From: Nothophaeocryptopus gaeumannii | Taxonomy: Eukaryota; Ascomycota; Dothideomycetes; Mycosphaerellales; Mycosphaerellaceae | Assembly: GCA_031771865.1 (NCBI GenBank) | Contig: JASISA010000037.1 | Location: forward strand, 62,001 to 126,000 | DNA: 64,000 nucleotides | Direction: 5' to 3' | Part shown: piece by piece, positions 62,693 through 64,000 of the stretch | Numbering within the stretch: position 1 is the first letter of the stretch | How the letters are laid out: each line of letters begins with the position of its first letter | Made by a program: the position numbers and the translations under genes | Notes under the pieces: model-generated | Told to the model about the DNA's origin: nothing | What the model saw: the letters and a program-made list of their open reading frames with translations, nothing else | Database searches by the model: none

Positions 62693-64000
62693 ATGATCGT
62701 TATTATGGCCAATCGACCTAGAAGAAGCGGTCTGACACAGGTCTTTGCCATTCCTAACGAAGATGATATATATGAAGATGCGCCAGCATCAACTGCACCA
62801 TCGGTCAATGAGTTTGAACCCGAACCCGACCCCCAGGACACCTTCGAAATCAACGAGACACTCGCCTCCTTCCTAGACGACGTCGACAGCAGCAGTCCAA
62901 CGGTAGAAAGTCAGTCAACTACGCCTCCTTCGCCAACGCCTAAGCCAGTCACCCCTACTACAGCTACTGCGGCACAGTTTCTCAAGCGGAAGAGACAGAG
63001 CAATACACCACATAGAGGCATTGGGCAGAAGGACAAGACAGTGTGGAAGCACGCACGACAACGGCTGCCGCATGAGCCTTTGAAGGATGATCATGGCCAT
63101 GAGATCTTCTACTGCGACAACTGTAACTGGAAAGGGTCGTCAGGCAACGCTACTGCTCACCTCCGGAAGCATGCTATCTTTGTTGGAAGATATTCGGCTA
63201 CTCCTTCTACTATTGCGCAGGCCAACAGCCTGCAGCAGGGCCTTCGGAACATGGCTGTAAAAAAGGCTGTATTCGAGCGTGATCAAACCGTTACAATCCT
63301 TCGCAATGCGGCTCAGAAGCAGTCCTTCCGAAACGCTCTTGCTCGGTTCGTTACAGCTTGTAGTCTTTCCTACCACGCAGTGGTATCAGCGGAATTCAGA
63401 GAACTGATTCTTACCGTCAATCCCGAAGCGGATCACGTGCTACTGCGCTCGTCTAGCTCACTAGCCTCACGCATTGTTCGTAGCTTCCGCGCCCAACAAG
63501 AGGAGGTTATTAGGTACCTCTGTGACGACACTATTAGCTGTTTTCACGTTAGCACCGACACGTGGAAGACAATGTATGGACACAAGCACTTCCAAGCGGT
63601 GAATGTCCAGTTTGTTGACCGGCACGGCCAGCTTGTGCAACTTCTTCTCGACCTTGTTGACGTTGACGGCGAAGAAAGCAAAACTGGGGCTTATTTGGCC
63701 ACACTGCTTATACAGACTATCAAGGACTACAACCTCGTTACCCGGCTAGGTTGGACAACCTCCGATAACGTAGGAGTGAATGATACGCTTGTCCGCGCTA
63801 TTGAGGTCTTTATGCAAGCCGAAGGCATTAGCACCTGGACTGAGAAGACTCGACGGCTCCGTTGCATTGGTCACATTATCAACCTCGCTACACAGGCCTT
63901 TATGTTTGCAACCGACGAAGAGGCAGCTGAAATAGCTTACGAAAGATCAAGGATATCACAACTGGATTCTGACGGTACCGAAAGCTACAGCGGGAGTGAC
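62693..64000 (+). CDS. hAT-family transposase, 3' end beyond window
   Basis: Open from the ATG at 62693 (or 62705, same frame) to the window end, 436 codons seen. The N-terminus is acidic and Thr/Pro-rich. A BED-type zinc finger follows with FYCDNCNWKG and ATAHLRKH (about residues 138-160). The RNase-H-like catalytic part starts with HVSTDTWKT, whose Asp is the first catalytic acid. It continues with TTSDNVGVND, the second acid, and RLRCIGHIINLATQAFMF, a signature of fungal hAT transposases. The insertion domain and hAT dimerisation C-terminus lie outside the window. No inactivating change is seen. Confidence 0.88.
   Translation, partial: MIVIMANRPRRSGLTQVFAIPNEDDIYEDAPASTAPSVNEFEPEPDPQDTFEINETLASFLDDVDSSSPTVESQSTTPPSPTPKPVTPTTATAAQFLKRKRQSNTPHRGIGQKDKTVWKHARQRLPHEPLKDDHGHEIFYCDNCNWKGSSGNATAHLRKHAIFVGRYSATPSTIAQANSLQQGLRNMAVKKAVFERDQTVTILRNAAQKQSFRNALARFVTACSLSYHAVVSAEFRELILTVNPEADHVLLRSSSSLASRIVRSFRAQQEEVIRYLCDDTISCFHVSTDTWKTMYGHKHFQAVNVQFVDRHGQLVQLLLDLVDVDGEESKTGAYLATLLIQTIKDYNLVTRLGWTTSDNVGVNDTLVRAIEVFMQAEGISTWTEKTRRLRCIGHIINLATQAFMFATDEEAAEIAYERSRISQLDSDGTESYSGSD

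Larger units (their letters stand above)
62531..64000 (+). mobile_element. hAT-superfamily DNA transposon, 5' part only
   Basis: Subterminal repeats followed by an intact open transposase frame that runs off the right edge. Only the left part is present; the left terminal inverted repeat could not be fixed. Coding integrity over 1.3 kb, with no stop or frameshift, indicates a young insertion. Confidence 0.75.

Noticed and set aside
1..64000. tRNA, rRNA and CRISPR features
   Set aside because: I scanned by eye for B-box-like GGTTCGA motifs and regular spaced repeats; the few hits lie inside coding sequence or lack an A box and cloverleaf. A tRNAscan run would be decisive.

Overview
The window is nuclear DNA of a filamentous ascomycete. 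Introns are short (about 47-130 bp) with GTAAGT, GTACGT or GTATGT donors, genes are dense and lie on both strands, and the gene set is that of Pezizomycotina: a Hog1 MAP kinase with eight introns, a group II G-alpha, a myosin-less division III chitin synthase, a HET-like protein, a DUF7726-like protein and a hAT transposon. Some content (small secreted proteins, an M43 protease, PAN-domain and GH92 proteins) would suit a plant-associated Dothideomycete, but that placement is an inference. All exon boundaries were worked out by eye from splice signals, frame continuity and family knowledge.

Layout. 1-5.3 kb: an MFS drug transporter cut by the left edge, a Cyc2-like mitochondrial oxidoreductase and a RING-H2 ubiquitin ligase. 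6.4-9.3 kb: a secreted tandem SnoaL-fold protein and a Zn2Cys6 regulator. 11-14.7 kb: a secreted PAN-domain protein and a secreted M43 metalloprotease. 14.9-16 kb: a broken Gfo/Idh/MocA dehydrogenase. 16.4-22 kb: cyclase-associated protein, a MAK32-like pfkB protein and a membrane protein with ubiquitin-interacting motifs. 23-34.4 kb: a GFA/CENP-V protein, a SNF2-RING ATPase, Avl9, ETF-alpha and Hog1. 37-53.8 kb: G-alpha, chitin synthase, the HET-like protein, a SWI3/RSC8 subunit, a PPR protein and a GH92 mannosidase. 53.8-58 kb is poor in intact genes: ankyrin-like debris, a two-exon cysteine-rich secreted peptide and a DUF7726-like gene with a compensated frameshift. 58-64 kb: an S15/CocE hydrolase, two unknown genes and the 5' part of a hAT transposon that runs off the right edge.

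The housekeeping genes do not form a pathway cluster. Themes that recur are stress and signal transduction (Hog1, G-alpha, CAP), cell wall and surface (chitin synthase, GH92, secreted proteins), ubiquitin handling (RING-H2, UIM protein, SNF2-RING) and chromatin (SNF2, SWI3/RSC8). No biosynthetic gene cluster, tRNA or rRNA was recognised. The most novel objects are the 68-residue eight-cysteine secreted peptide near 55.6 kb, the compensated frameshift near 57.4 kb, the broken dehydrogenase near 15 kb, the secreted SnoaL protein with a Kex2-type site, and a perfect 15-bp inverted repeat just upstream of the hAT transposase.
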